64,000 bases of DNA from an uncultured Bacteroides sp. (lineage in GTDB: Bacteria; Bacteroidota; Bacteroidia; Bacteroidales; Bacteroidaceae), in contig CASFGA010000006.1 of assembly GCA_949294185.1 (NCBI GenBank), positions 186,001 to 250,000 on the forward strand. The letters are read 5' to 3'. Shown piece by piece: positions 27,525 through 36,968 of this stretch. The translations under genes and the position numbers were made by a program. Each line of letters starts with the position of its first letter. The stretch's first letter is position 1. A model generated the notes under the pieces. The model made no database searches. It saw only the letters and a list, made by a program, of their open reading frames with translations, and had not been told where the DNA came from.

Positions 27525-28736
27525 ATGAATCATATTGTAAGAATATCTCCCCCCAAGCGCATTCACTCCATCGACGCTCTTCGCGGATTTGCTTTGATTG
27601 GCATCATGCTGCTCCATTGCATGGAACGGTTCGACCTTACCCTGATTCCGGTTGTCGACAATCCCTTTATGCAGCGGGTTGATACGTTTGTTTATGAGGC
27701 ATTATACTTCTTGTTTGCCGGAAAGTCTTATGCCTTGTTTTCTTTGCTGTTCGGATTGAGCTTTTTCATGCAGATGGATTCGCAGGCGAACAAGGGAGTA
27801 GACTTCACGGGGCGTTTCGTCTGGCGTCTGGCTTTGCTGTTCGTGTTCGGCTATATCAATGGTTTGGTCTATATGGGAGAGTTCTTTTTGGTTTATGCCC
27901 TGTTGGGACTCCTTTTGGTTCCTTTTTATAAGGTGCCGACGCGGTGGCTGGTGGTCTTGGCGGTCTTGCTCTTCTTGCAGATTCCGGCTGTGGTCAGCTT
28001 TGTGTCCTTGCTTGGAAATGATGTGCCGAACCGGCCGACGGCATTGGTCGAAGAGATGAACGGTCTTTATGAAGCCAGTGTCCCTGTCTTTTCCGGCGGC
28101 TCCTTTGCGGATGTGATAGCCTTTAATTCGTGGAACGGGCAGTGGGCGAAACTTTTGTGGGGGCTGAGCAATTTCCGATACTTCCAGCTGTTCGGTCTGT
28201 TCCTTGTCGGCTTGCTGATCGGACGCTCCGGAATCCATAAAGATGAAGTCCGGATGGTGGCTTGCAGCCGTAAATACTTGCCTTATGCCTTGGCTGTCTT
28301 CATTGTCTTCTATGCCATAGCCTACTTGCTGCCTTGCCTTGGGGTAGAAGGCTATGCTCTCCGGGTAGGTCAGACCCTGTTTAAGACTTATGGGAATCTG
28401 GGGCAGATGATGTTTTATGCTTGTGGTCTGGTATGGCTGTATTATCGGGGCGGAAAGAAGGTCTTGGATTGTCTGGCTCCGGTCGGACGGATGAGCGTGA
28501 CCAACTACATGCTGCAGAGCATGGTCGGTGTCATTTTCTTTTATGGCTTCGGATTCGACGGGGCTGCGCACCTGAATTATCTGGAAAGCTTCTTGTTCGG
28601 CGTATTGTTCTGCCTTGTCCAGATACTTTATAGCAACTGGTGGATGAAGCGGTATTACTATGGACCGATGGAATGGCTTTGGCGGGTTTGCACATGGTTG
28701 GACAGAGTGCCCTTCAGGCGTGCGGCAAACCGATGA
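27525..28736 (+). CDS. DUF418 / YeiB-like integral membrane protein
   Basis: A 403-residue polytopic membrane protein with about ten hydrophobic segments. The start IHSIDALRGFALIGIMLLHC is characteristic of the DUF418/YeiB group, as is SVTNYMLQSMVG near the end. Members are often found in polysaccharide loci. They resemble acyltransferase-type membrane proteins, but no activity is established for this type. It sits between the GH43-like and GH76 genes, which suggests a job in transport or modification of the released sugars; this is inference. Confidence 0.82.
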   Translation: MNHIVRISPPKRIHSIDALRGFALIGIMLLHCMERFDLTLIPVVDNPFMQRVDTFVYEALYFLFAGKSYALFSLLFGLSFFMQMDSQANKGVDFTGRFVWRLALLFVFGYINGLVYMGEFFLVYALLGLLLVPFYKVPTRWLVVLAVLLFLQIPAVVSFVSLLGNDVPNRPTALVEEMNGLYEASVPVFSGGSFADVIAFNSWNGQWAKLLWGLSNFRYFQLFGLFLVGLLIGRSGIHKDEVRMVACSRKYLPYALAVFIVFYAIAYLLPCLGVEGYALRVGQTLFKTYGNLGQMMFYACGLVWLYYRGGKKVLDCLAPVGRMSVTNYMLQSMVGVIFFYGFGFDGAAHLNYLESFLFGVLFCLVQILYSNWWMKRYYYGPMEWLWRVCTWLDRVPFRRAANR

Positions 28737-28774
28737 ATGTCTGCATTGAAATTAACACAAGAATGAATAGGAAT

Positions 28775-30001
28775 ATGAAAAAGACAATTTTGTTTTTATG
28801 GGGGATAGTGACAATGCTGTCGTTGGATGCGAAGGCTCCTTCATATACGGTTGCGGATATATGGAAGGCTTATGAGGGCTTTAACCGGGTTTTCCTTGAT
28901 TCGCAGAAATATATCTACAGGACAGATTCTTCTTTCCCGCATGCGGTTGACCGTTGGAACGGGGCGGCTGCCATTTGGTGCCAACCCATGTACTGGGATA
29001 TGGCGATGAACGCATACCGTCTTGCCAGACAACAGAACGACCGAAAGCGCGAACGGGAATATGCAGCCTTGAGCCGCAAGATTTTCGAGGGCAACAAGGC
29101 TCAATACTGCGGGTTTGACTTTCATGACAACAATGAAAACACGGGTTGGTTCATATACGACGATATTCAGTGGTGGACGATAACTCTGGCGCGTGCTTAT
29201 GCATTGTTTGGCGATAAGGAGTATCTGGAGCTTTCGGAAGCCAGTTTCAGCCGGGTGTGGTATGGCTCGGAAAGAGTTGGCGATACGGGATCTTACGATG
29301 AAAAGAAGGGAGGGATGTTCTGGCAGTGGCAGCCGATTCAGCATCCTGCACCGAATGACAGCGAACGTGACGGCAAAATGGCCTGCATCAACTTTCCTAC
29401 GGTCGTGGCGGCTATGGAACTTTATGCGAATGTGCCGGCCGACCGGGCCGACCAAAGGGGCGGTGTGCTGCGTTGCCAGAGTAAAGGACAATATTTGCAG
29501 AAGGCAAAGGAGATTTATGCTTGGGGAGTAGACCATTTGTTTGATAAGAAAACAGGACGGGTGGCCGACAGTCAGCATGGGGAGCACGAACCAAACTGGA
29601 AGGTTCATGTGTATAATCAGGCAACTTTCATAGGGGCATCGGCGATGCTTTATAAGGCGACCGGTCGTCGGGATTATCTTGACAACGCTGTTCTTGCGGC
29701 AGACTATACGGTGCGTGACATGTCTCCCGAAGGCGTTCTTCCTTTTGAAAACGGCATTGAACAGGGCATTTATACGGCAATCTTCGCACAATACATGGCT
29801 TTGCTGGTATATGACTGCGGACAATCTCAGTACATTCCTTTCCTGGAGCACAACATTGCCTGTGGCTGGGCTAATCGGGACAAGACGCGTGATATATGCG
29901 GCGGGAAATATGACGAGCCTTTGCAGGGGGATGAAGTTGTCGACAGCTATTCGGCATCGGGCATACCGGCGTTGATGCTGCTTTTCCTGGGTGGTGAGTA
30001 A
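28775..30001 (+). CDS. Second GH76 alpha-1,6-mannanase-like enzyme
   Basis: A 408-residue exported enzyme. MKKTILFLWGIVTMLSLDAKA is a plausible signal peptide; the ATG at 28775 has an ATAGGAAT leader and is preferred over 28763. The GH76 catalytic pair is D129-D130 in WFIYDDIQWWTITLARAY, matching the YDDxxWW form of the family. The tail SYSASGIPALMLLFLG is typical. It differs from the other GH76 in this locus around the active site, so a different cleavage preference is likely. No lipobox is seen. It starts 38 bases after DUF418 and 39 before the next gene. Confidence 0.88.
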   Translation: MKKTILFLWGIVTMLSLDAKAPSYTVADIWKAYEGFNRVFLDSQKYIYRTDSSFPHAVDRWNGAAAIWCQPMYWDMAMNAYRLARQQNDRKREREYAALSRKIFEGNKAQYCGFDFHDNNENTGWFIYDDIQWWTITLARAYALFGDKEYLELSEASFSRVWYGSERVGDTGSYDEKKGGMFWQWQPIQHPAPNDSERDGKMACINFPTVVAAMELYANVPADRADQRGGVLRCQSKGQYLQKAKEIYAWGVDHLFDKKTGRVADSQHGEHEPNWKVHVYNQATFIGASAMLYKATGRRDYLDNAVLAADYTVRDMSPEGVLPFENGIEQGIYTAIFAQYMALLVYDCGQSQYIPFLEHNIACGWANRDKTRDICGGKYDEPLQGDEVVDSYSASGIPALMLLFLGGE

Positions 30002-30039
30002 TAAAGATAAAATCATAATCATTTAAACAGAAAACAACA

Positions 30040-32538
30040 ATGAAGCTGAAAACCTTATTTTATGTGGCGGCTGCCGCACTCTTGGCAGGCTGCAAAGGAG
30101 GAGATGAACAGGTGGCGCAGCATGTAAAGAATGAGCTGCGTGCCCCGGCATACCCGCTGGTTACGATTGACCCTTATACAAGTGCCTGGTCGATGGCCGA
30201 TCACTTGTATGATGCTCCGGTGAAACACTGGACTGGCAAGAACTTCCCGTTGCTTGGAGTGGTGAAAGTCGATGGAAGCGTTTATCGTTTCATGGGCGAG
30301 GAAGAACTGGAACTGTACCCCATCAGTGGAACATCCGAGCAGTGCGACTGGACAGGACGCTATACAATGAGCAAACCTGCCGACGGATGGGAAAAAGAAA
30401 CTTTTGATGATGCCGCCTGGCAGACAGGACAGGGAGCTTTCGGTACGAAAGAAAACGAACCGACGGCGAAGACCCAATGGGGAAGCGAGTATATCTGGGT
30501 GCGCCGGGTGATTGATGTGGCTGAAGATTTGTCGGGAAAGAATCTGTATCTGGAATATTCGCATGATGACGATGCCGTAATTTATGTAAACGGCATTAAG
30601 GTGGTCGATACAGGCAATTCGGCTAAGAAGTATCAGTATGCGAAGCTGCCGGATGAGGCTGTCGCATCGCTGAAAAAAGGAAAGAATCTGATAGCGGCCT
30701 ATTGTCGTAACCGTGTAGGGAACGGTTTGCTTGATTTTGGGCTGCTTGCGGAAAAGGACAACACCCGTCTGTTTGCGGAGAAAGCGGTACAGACATCAGT
30801 AGATGCGCAGGCTACGCAGACTTATTATACTTTTGATTGCGGGGCTGTCGACTTGAAGCTTACGTTCACGGCACCGCTTTTGATGGATGATCTTGACCTG
30901 ATGACCCGGCCTGTCAACTATTTGACCTACGAAGTCCAGTCGAAAGACGGTAAGCGACATGATGTCAGACTTTATTTTGAGGCGGGTCCGCAGTGGGCTA
31001 TCGACCAACCCTACCAGAAATCTGTCAGCAAGACGGGTGAAAAAGACGGCATCATCTATGCTTCGACCGGAAGTGTAGAGCAGAATGTCTTGGCAAAGAA
31101 AGGGGATGACTTACGGATTGACTGGGGATATTTTTATCTCGCGGCTCCGGCAGGAAGTGCGACGGCGGTAGCTACAGGCGACGGACTTTCATTGCGCCGC
31201 AGTTTCTTGGCCGACGCGGATTTGGACGGACAGGCTACCGAAGGATTGGACAAGCTGGCGATGGTATGTCCGTTGGGCACGGTCAAGTCGGCTAAGGGAC
31301 ATTTGCTTCTGGCTTATGACGACATTTATTCCCTTCAGTATTTCGGAACGAATCTGCGCCCTTACTGGAACCGGAATAACAATGAAACCATCTTTACGCA
31401 GATGTCGAAGGCTGAAAGTGAATATGCCGACCTGATGAAGCGCTGCGCTGCCTTCGATGTCCGTCTGTGGGAGGATGCCGAGCAGGCAGGAGGAAGAAAG
31501 TATGCCGAACTGTGCGCACTGGCCTATCGTCAGGTGATGGCGGCTCACAAACTGGTGGAATCGCCGGAAGGAGAGCTTCTGTTCATGTCGAAGGAGAATT
31601 TTAGCAACGGTTGCATCAATACGGTAGACTTGACATATCCTTCTTTCCCGCTGTTCCTGGTTTATAATCCGGATTTGGGAAAAGGCATGATGAACGGAAT
31701 CTTCTATTATAGCGAAAGCGGCAAATGGCCGAAACCTTTTGCTGCCCATGATTTGGGAACCTATCCGTTGGCAAACGGTCAGGTGTATGGCGGTGACATG
31801 CCGATTGAGGAAACGGGAAACATGCTGATATTAAGTGCGGCGCTGGCCGTTGTGGAAGGCAACACGGATTATGCAGCCAAGCATTGGGATGTATTGACCG
31901 TATGGGCGGACTATTTGGCCGCCAACGGGCTGGATCCGGAAAACCAGTTGTGTACGGATGACTTTGCCGGACATTTTGCCCACAATGCCAACCTGTCCGT
32001 CAAGGCAATCTTGGGCGTGGCTTCATACGGCTATCTGGCCGGAAAACAAGGCATGAAGGAAACGGCAGACAAGTATATGGAAAAAGCGAAAGAGATGGCA
32101 CAGGCTTGGATGCAGATGGCGGACGACGGAGACCATTACCGTCTGACTTTCGACAAGCCGGGAACCTGGAGCCAGAAGTATAATCTGGTGTGGGATGACT
32201 TGTTGGGCTTTGACATATTCCCTGATGAAGTCGCAGAGAAAGAAATTGCTTATTATCTGAACAAGCAAAACAAATATGGATTACCTTTGGACAGCCGGGA
32301 GACTTATACCAAGAACGACTGGATTATGTGGACGGCGACAATGGCGAAAGACAGGGCTACATTCGAGCGTTTCATTGACCCGGTGTATGCATTCATGAAT
32401 GAAACGACCGACCGGGTGCCGATGACGGACTGGAACTGGACGCTCGAACCGAAACAGCGCGGCTTCCAGGCTCGCTCGGTGATAGGAGGATACTGGATAA
32501 AGGTGCTGAAAGAAAAGCTGTCGCAGTCTGAAAAATGA
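30040..32538 (+). CDS. DUF4965/DUF5127 'glutaminase A-like' lipoprotein with inserted jelly-roll domain
   Basis: An 832-residue lipoprotein (lipobox in ALLAGCKGGDEQ; acidic residues suggest surface display). Residues about 25-100 and 240-830 match the DUF4965-DUF5127-DUF1793 family, named for fungal glutaminase A but common in Bacteroidetes glycan loci. A beta-rich insert at about 105-240 (FDDAAWQTGQGAFG, YIWVRRVIDV, YLEYSHDDDAVIYVNG) looks like a galactose-binding jelly roll. The remainder is mostly helical and barrel-like. The enzymatic role is unknown; its place before GH125 suggests glycan hydrolysis. Confidence 0.78.
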   Translation: MKLKTLFYVAAAALLAGCKGGDEQVAQHVKNELRAPAYPLVTIDPYTSAWSMADHLYDAPVKHWTGKNFPLLGVVKVDGSVYRFMGEEELELYPISGTSEQCDWTGRYTMSKPADGWEKETFDDAAWQTGQGAFGTKENEPTAKTQWGSEYIWVRRVIDVAEDLSGKNLYLEYSHDDDAVIYVNGIKVVDTGNSAKKYQYAKLPDEAVASLKKGKNLIAAYCRNRVGNGLLDFGLLAEKDNTRLFAEKAVQTSVDAQATQTYYTFDCGAVDLKLTFTAPLLMDDLDLMTRPVNYLTYEVQSKDGKRHDVRLYFEAGPQWAIDQPYQKSVSKTGEKDGIIYASTGSVEQNVLAKKGDDLRIDWGYFYLAAPAGSATAVATGDGLSLRRSFLADADLDGQATEGLDKLAMVCPLGTVKSAKGHLLLAYDDIYSLQYFGTNLRPYWNRNNNETIFTQMSKAESEYADLMKRCAAFDVRLWEDAEQAGGRKYAELCALAYRQVMAAHKLVESPEGELLFMSKENFSNGCINTVDLTYPSFPLFLVYNPDLGKGMMNGIFYYSESGKWPKPFAAHDLGTYPLANGQVYGGDMPIEETGNMLILSAALAVVEGNTDYAAKHWDVLTVWADYLAANGLDPENQLCTDDFAGHFAHNANLSVKAILGVASYGYLAGKQGMKETADKYMEKAKEMAQAWMQMADDGDHYRLTFDKPGTWSQKYNLVWDDLLGFDIFPDEVAEKEIAYYLNKQNKYGLPLDSRETYTKNDWIMWTATMAKDRATFERFIDPVYAFMNETTDRVPMTDWNWTLEPKQRGFQARSVIGGYWIKVLKEKLSQSEK

Positions 32539-32570
32539 ATTTCGAACTGATGAAAAAAGGATTTTGACTT

Positions 32571-34019
32571 ATGAAAAATAATTTTTTGACAGGAATCTGT
32601 CTGTTGTCTGTATTGGCTTGCGGTATGCAGGCCAAGGCAGTGACGGCAGAAGAAGCGCACATCTGTGTGAATGACGCGATAAAAGGAGACAACCGTCCGC
32701 CGCAGGAAGAGCGTCTGTTCCGTTCGGAAGCTGTGGAAAAGCAGATCAAGCGGATGCAGGAACTCTTGAAAAACACGAAACTGGCGTGGATGTTTACCAA
32801 TTGCTTCCCGAATACGCTGGATACGACCGTGCATTTCCGCCATTTTGAAGACGGGCGTCCGGATACATTCGTATATACCGGAGACATTCACGCCATGTGG
32901 CTGCGCGATTCGGGTGCTCAGGTATGGCCTTATGTGCAGCTGGCCAATGAAGACCCTGCCTTGAAAGAGATGATTGCAGGGGTCATAAACCGGCAATGGA
33001 TGTGCATCAACATCGATCCGTATGCCAATGCGTTCAACGATGGCCCTACCGGAGGCGAGTGGATGAGTGACCTTACGGACATGAAGCCCGAGCTTCACGA
33101 GCGGAAATGGGAGATAGACTCTCTTTGCTATCCGTTGCGCCTGGCTTATCATTACTGGAAGGTGACGGGCGACACTTCCGTCTTCGGGGAAGACTGGCTG
33201 AAAGCGGTGGCAAACATACTGGCAACCTTCAGGGATCAGCAGCGCAAGGACGGAACCGGAAGCTATCGCTTCCAACGCAAGACGGAGCGTGCGCTCGATA
33301 CGGTGCCTTGCGACGGATGGGGACGACCGGTGAAACCCGTGGGCCTGATTGTCTCTACGTTCCGTCCGTCGGACGATGCTACGAATATGCAGTTTCTTGT
33401 GCCTTCAAACTTCTTTGCTGTTTCGTCTTTGCGCAAGGCTGCCGAAATTCTGACTTCGGTAAGCCGGCGTGAAGACTTGGCTGAAGAATGTCTGGCTTTG
33501 GCCGACGAGGTGGAAGATGCGCTGAAAAAATATGCCACCTACGACCATCCGAAGTATGGGACGATTTATGCCTTCGAAGTGGACGGGTTCGGCAACCATA
33601 TCCTGATGGACGACGCGAATGTTCCCAGTCTGTTGGCGATGCCTTACTTGGGCGATGTCGATGTTAATGACCCGATATATCAGAATACGCGCCGTTTCGT
33701 GTGGAGCGAAGACAATCCATATTTCTTCCGTGGCAAGGCAGGCGAGGGGATTGGCGGGCCGCACATCGGTTATGACATGGTTTGGCCGATGAGCATCATG
33801 ATGAAAGCCTTCACAAGCCAGGATGATGAAGAAATCAAGACTTGTATCAAGATGCTGATGGATACGGATGCCGGGACGGGATTCATGCATGAATCTTTCC
33901 ACAAGGATAATCCCGACAAGTTTACCCGCCCGTGGTTTGCCTGGCAGAACACGCTTTTCGGCGAGTTGATTCTGAAGCTGGTGAATGAAGGTAAGCTGGA
34001 TTTGCTGAACAGCCTTTGA
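32571..34019 (+). CDS. Glycoside hydrolase family 125 exo-alpha-1,6-mannosidase
   Basis: A 482-residue exported enzyme. GH125 releases alpha-1,6-linked mannose from non-reducing ends with inversion. Family blocks are clear: TGDIHAMWLRDSGAQVWPY, NAFNDGPTGGEWMSDLTDM, MDDANVPSLLAMPYLG, and the C-terminal GFMHESFHKD with RPWFAWQNTLFGEL. The signal region ends in AKAVTAEE; a VLAC sequence could be a weak lipobox, so location is uncertain. It is the last gene of the plus-strand enzyme group and gives the strongest pointer to mannan as substrate. Confidence 0.92.
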   Translation: MKNNFLTGICLLSVLACGMQAKAVTAEEAHICVNDAIKGDNRPPQEERLFRSEAVEKQIKRMQELLKNTKLAWMFTNCFPNTLDTTVHFRHFEDGRPDTFVYTGDIHAMWLRDSGAQVWPYVQLANEDPALKEMIAGVINRQWMCINIDPYANAFNDGPTGGEWMSDLTDMKPELHERKWEIDSLCYPLRLAYHYWKVTGDTSVFGEDWLKAVANILATFRDQQRKDGTGSYRFQRKTERALDTVPCDGWGRPVKPVGLIVSTFRPSDDATNMQFLVPSNFFAVSSLRKAAEILTSVSRREDLAEECLALADEVEDALKKYATYDHPKYGTIYAFEVDGFGNHILMDDANVPSLLAMPYLGDVDVNDPIYQNTRRFVWSEDNPYFFRGKAGEGIGGPHIGYDMVWPMSIMMKAFTSQDDEEIKTCIKMLMDTDAGTGFMHESFHKDNPDKFTRPWFAWQNTLFGELILKLVNEGKLDLLNSL

Positions 34020-34233
34020 TAAAAAAAGCCGGCGACTTTTATAGTTTATAGTTTTGTTGTACTTGGAAGGACGTTTGTAAGCGCCTGCCGGATTTTTCCT
34101 GCTGATGGAAATATTTTTCGGATAGGATGATGCCATGCCGGCATCAGTATCCGGAGCAGCAAGGAAAAGTCTGGCAGGCTTTTTCTTTTGCGGAATAAAA
34201 TAGTAATTTTGCATCCCGAAAAAAGATTGCAGC
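34020..34233 (+). promoter_or_regulatory. Gap with promoter of the MATE gene
   Basis: A 214-base gap after GH125. TTTTC (34181-34185) and TAATTTTG (34204-34211) are spaced like a Bacteroidetes promoter, 23 bases before the GTG start of the transporter. No clear terminator for the enzyme operon was found. Confidence 0.55.
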
Positions 34234-35583
34234 GTGGAACAGGTTATTCAACAGACAAATATCCGCCGGGGACTGACCAGACTGGTTGTTCCCATCTTTA
34301 TCGAAACCCTGCTGATTATGATGTTGGGTGCGGTCGACACAATCATGCTGAGCCAGTATTCGGATGAAAGTGTGGCGGCGGTAGGGGTAGTGAACCAGAT
34401 TGTAATGTTCGCCTTTCTGGTGTTTGAGGTGATAAACATCGGGACATCGGTGCTCTGTTCGCAGTATCTGGGAGCAAAGCTGCATAAGAATATGGTGCAG
34501 GTGGTGGGAGTGTCGCTGCTGCTGAATCTGGTGGTAGGGCTGACTGTCAGTGCTGTCCTGTATTTCGGAGCGGCTACCTTGTTGGGATGGATGGGATTGC
34601 GCCCGGAACTGCTGCGGTATGGCATAGGATATATGGAGATTGTGGGCGCGTTCGCCTTCTTTCAGGCTATCTCGCTTACCATTTCGGCCTCGCTGCGCAG
34701 TGCGAACAAGGCTATCTACCCGATGCTGGTTACGGTGCTTGTGAACATTATGAATATAGTCGGCAACTATTCGCTTATATTCGGAAAGTTCGGATTCCCC
34801 GCCTTGGGTGCGGAAGGTGCTGCCATATCGACGGCTTTTGCCCGCGGCGTGAGCATGGTCGTGCTGTTTGTCATTCTTTTTCGTAAGCATATTCCCAGTT
34901 TTCCCCGGGCTTATTTCCGTCCTTTCCCGTGGATAGAGCTGAAGAATCTGTTGAAAGTAGGGATTCCGTCGGCGGGAGAGAACATGTCATACAGCTTTTC
35001 GCAGGTTGTGATTACTTATCTCATCAATATATTGGGAAACAGTGCGCTTGCCACCCGTACCTATACGGTCAACACCACGATGTTCGTCTATCTTTTCGCC
35101 ATCGCAATGGCACAGGGAGGTGCCATCAGCATCGGGCATCTGGTGGGACAGAAAAAGATTCATGCCGCCTACCTGTTGGGAAAGTATGTGATGAGGCTCT
35201 CCATCCTTGTCTCTCTCATTCTGTCATGCATCTGGGCGATAGGCGGGCACGCCATATTCAGCTGGCTGACCGACAATGAGGAGATAATCCGGCTCGGTGT
35301 CACCATATTGATTGTGGATGTGGTGGTGGAGATAGGTCGTGCCGTCAATATTTATGCGACGAATGCCTTGCGCTCGGCGGGTGACGTGAATTTTCCTTTT
35401 TATGTCGGTCTGGTTGTGCAATGGACGGTTTCGGTCGGACTCAGTTATCTGTTCGGTATTTATATGGGATGGGGGCTGGTCGGCATGTGGTGTGCGTTCC
35501 TGCTCGACGAGAATATCCGTGCCTTGATCTTTGTAAGACGGTGGAACAGCCTGAAATGGGCAAGAAAGGGTTTTGTGAAATGA
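34234..35583 (+). CDS. MATE family efflux transporter
   Basis: A 449-residue polytopic membrane protein with 12 predicted helices, of the MATE multidrug and toxin extrusion family, which uses sodium or proton gradients. Typical features are the duplicated halves, PIFIETLLIMMLGAVDTIML in helix 1, and GEGAA-like EGAAISTAFARG and GEN/SYSFSQVV in the second half. The start is a GTG 23 bases after a promoter box; no better ATG is near. Substrate unknown. It appears unrelated to the neighbouring mannan locus. Confidence 0.9.
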   Translation: MEQVIQQTNIRRGLTRLVVPIFIETLLIMMLGAVDTIMLSQYSDESVAAVGVVNQIVMFAFLVFEVINIGTSVLCSQYLGAKLHKNMVQVVGVSLLLNLVVGLTVSAVLYFGAATLLGWMGLRPELLRYGIGYMEIVGAFAFFQAISLTISASLRSANKAIYPMLVTVLVNIMNIVGNYSLIFGKFGFPALGAEGAAISTAFARGVSMVVLFVILFRKHIPSFPRAYFRPFPWIELKNLLKVGIPSAGENMSYSFSQVVITYLINILGNSALATRTYTVNTTMFVYLFAIAMAQGGAISIGHLVGQKKIHAAYLLGKYVMRLSILVSLILSCIWAIGGHAIFSWLTDNEEIIRLGVTILIVDVVVEIGRAVNIYATNALRSAGDVNFPFYVGLVVQWTVSVGLSYLFGIYMGWGLVGMWCAFLLDENIRALIFVRRWNSLKWARKGFVK

Positions 35584-35584
35584 G

Positions 35585-35630
35585 GAATGCCGTCCGTCGA
35601 TGTGAAAGATTCGTCCGGGCGGCATTCTTT
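35585..35630. terminator. Bidirectional terminator between MATE and slipin genes
   Basis: gaatgccgtccg (35585-35596) and cgggcggcattc (35616-35627) pair with one G-T wobble, followed by tttatg. It separates two convergent genes. Confidence 0.7.
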
Positions 35631-35636
35631 ATGAGC

Positions 35637-36560
35637 TTATTCATCTTGCGGAATCTCTGGCAGGGGAGACGGATTGTCTTTCTTTTCATTGGTCTTGGCC
35701 AAAGAAGCCAGTCCGCTGATGGCTCCCAGGTTCATGGTGTCAAGAGCCGAACTTGGCACGATGACCATCGAACCTTTTTCTTTCAAGCCTTCAAACAGCA
35801 TGTTCATGCCTCTCAGATGAAGGGCGACCGGATTGTCGGTATATTCCTTACTGGCTTGGGCGAACTTTTCCGCAATTTCCGTTTCGGCTGTGCCTAAGAT
35901 GACGCGCGCTCTCCGCTCTCGTTCTGCCTGCGCTTCCTTGCTCATCGCTTCGGCAAGCGCCTGAGGAATGGCTATATCCTTTATGCCGACAGTCTGGCAG
36001 GTAATGCCCCACGGACTTGTGTTCTTGTCCAAGACCTGTTGCAGGTCGTCGGCAATCTTGTCGCGCTCTTGTAATAAGGTGGCCAGCTCGTGCTTTCCGA
36101 TGGTATCTCTAAGGCCGGTCTGTGCGATGTGTTCGATGGCGCGCTGGTATTCCTGTACCTCAAGGGCGGCTTTCTCTACATCCCACACCGTCCAGTATAC
36201 CACGGCATCCACGTTTACCGGTACCGTGTCCTTGGTTAGCGTCTGTTCCGCCTTGAATGCGCTTACTCTGACACGTTGGTCGATAAAGGTCGAAATCTGG
36301 TCGATGATAGGGATAATCATGAACGGGCCTGGGCCTTTCAGCCCTTTGAACTTACCCATACGGAGCACTACAGCCCGTTCCCACTGGTTGGCGATATGGA
36401 TAGAAGCCGATAGGATGATGAAGAAAAGTATCCCGGCTATAAGGGCAAGTTCGTCGATGAAGCCCAGATTGTATAGTCCGACCAGTAGAATAATTGAGAT
36501 GATCAGTACAGAAACGGAAATAGGATTGCCCCATACCTTGCTTTTTTCAGTGGTTTTCAT
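35637..36560 (-). CDS. Slipin / SPFH (stomatin-like) membrane protein
   Basis: A 307-residue protein with two N-terminal hydrophobic segments (about 15-32 and 38-53) and an SPFH/band 7 domain. ANQWERAVVLRMGKFKG, GPFMIIPIIDQ, RVRVSAFKAEQTLTKDTVPV and YWTVWDVEKA are typical slipin sequence, and the Glu/Ala/Lys-rich helix AEAMSKEAQAERERRARVI predicts oligomerisation. Such proteins form membrane microdomain assemblies. It begins two bases after the upstream GntR gene's stop, so the pair is an operon and probably regulated by that repressor. Confidence 0.9.
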   Translation of the reverse strand: MKTTEKSKVWGNPISVSVLIISIILLVGLYNLGFIDELALIAGILFFIILSASIHIANQWERAVVLRMGKFKGLKGPGPFMIIPIIDQISTFIDQRVRVSAFKAEQTLTKDTVPVNVDAVVYWTVWDVEKAALEVQEYQRAIEHIAQTGLRDTIGKHELATLLQERDKIADDLQQVLDKNTSPWGITCQTVGIKDIAIPQALAEAMSKEAQAERERRARVILGTAETEIAEKFAQASKEYTDNPVALHLRGMNMLFEGLKEKGSMVIVPSSALDTMNLGAISGLASLAKTNEKKDNPSPLPEIPQDE

Positions 36561-36562
36561 AG

Positions 36563-36946
36563 CTATAATGTTTTAATGTGATTGATTTTTTCCAGTTCGT
36601 TTACGATTTCCTCCACGCTGAACCCGTAGCTGAGTGCTACGGACGCAAACTGTGAACAGATTTCTTTCAGTTTTCCCTCTCTTTCTTCTTCCTGGATGAT
36701 ATTGTCGGCCTTGCAGATGAATGTGCCCGAGCCTTGTTGCGTCTCCAGAATCTTTCTTATTTCCAATTCCTTGTAGGCTTTGGATACGGTGTTGAGGTTG
36801 ACTTTCAGCTCTACGGCGAGAGCTCTTACGGTAGGCAGCTGCTCTCCGACCTTGAGCTGGCCGGAAGCTATCCCGAATCTTATCTGGTCGATGATCTGAC
36901 GGTAAATCGGGGTGCCATTGGAATAATCTAATATAAACCTAATCAT
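36563..36946 (-). CDS. GntR-family (YtrA-type) transcriptional regulator
   Basis: A 127-residue regulator. MIRFILDYSNGTPIYRQIIDQ is the usual start; an upstream in-frame ATG at 37003 would lie upstream of the promoter and is rejected. The winged helix covers about 12-75, with LPTVRALAVELKVNLNTVSK as the recognition region and QQGSGTFI as the wing. The rest is a short helical dimerisation tail, as in the YtrA subgroup, whose members often control an adjacent membrane gene. Here that gene is the slipin. Confidence 0.9.
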   Translation of the reverse strand: MIRFILDYSNGTPIYRQIIDQIRFGIASGQLKVGEQLPTVRALAVELKVNLNTVSKAYKELEIRKILETQQGSGTFICKADNIIQEEEREGKLKEICSQFASVALSYGFSVEEIVNELEKINHIKTL

Positions 36947-36968
36947 ATATTGTATTATTGTTATAGTA

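Noticed and set aside
27702..28571. 289-codon frame antisense to the DUF418 gene
   Set aside because: Gln/Arg/His-rich mirror of hydrophobic codons, typical of an antisense shadow.
28841..30022. Open frame of 393 codons antisense to the second GH76 gene
   Set aside because: Amino-acid composition is unlike a real protein and the plus-strand gene is clear.
32304..34214. Two antisense frames over the DUF4965, GH125 and MATE region
   Set aside because: Both overlap well-supported plus-strand genes and show no family motif.
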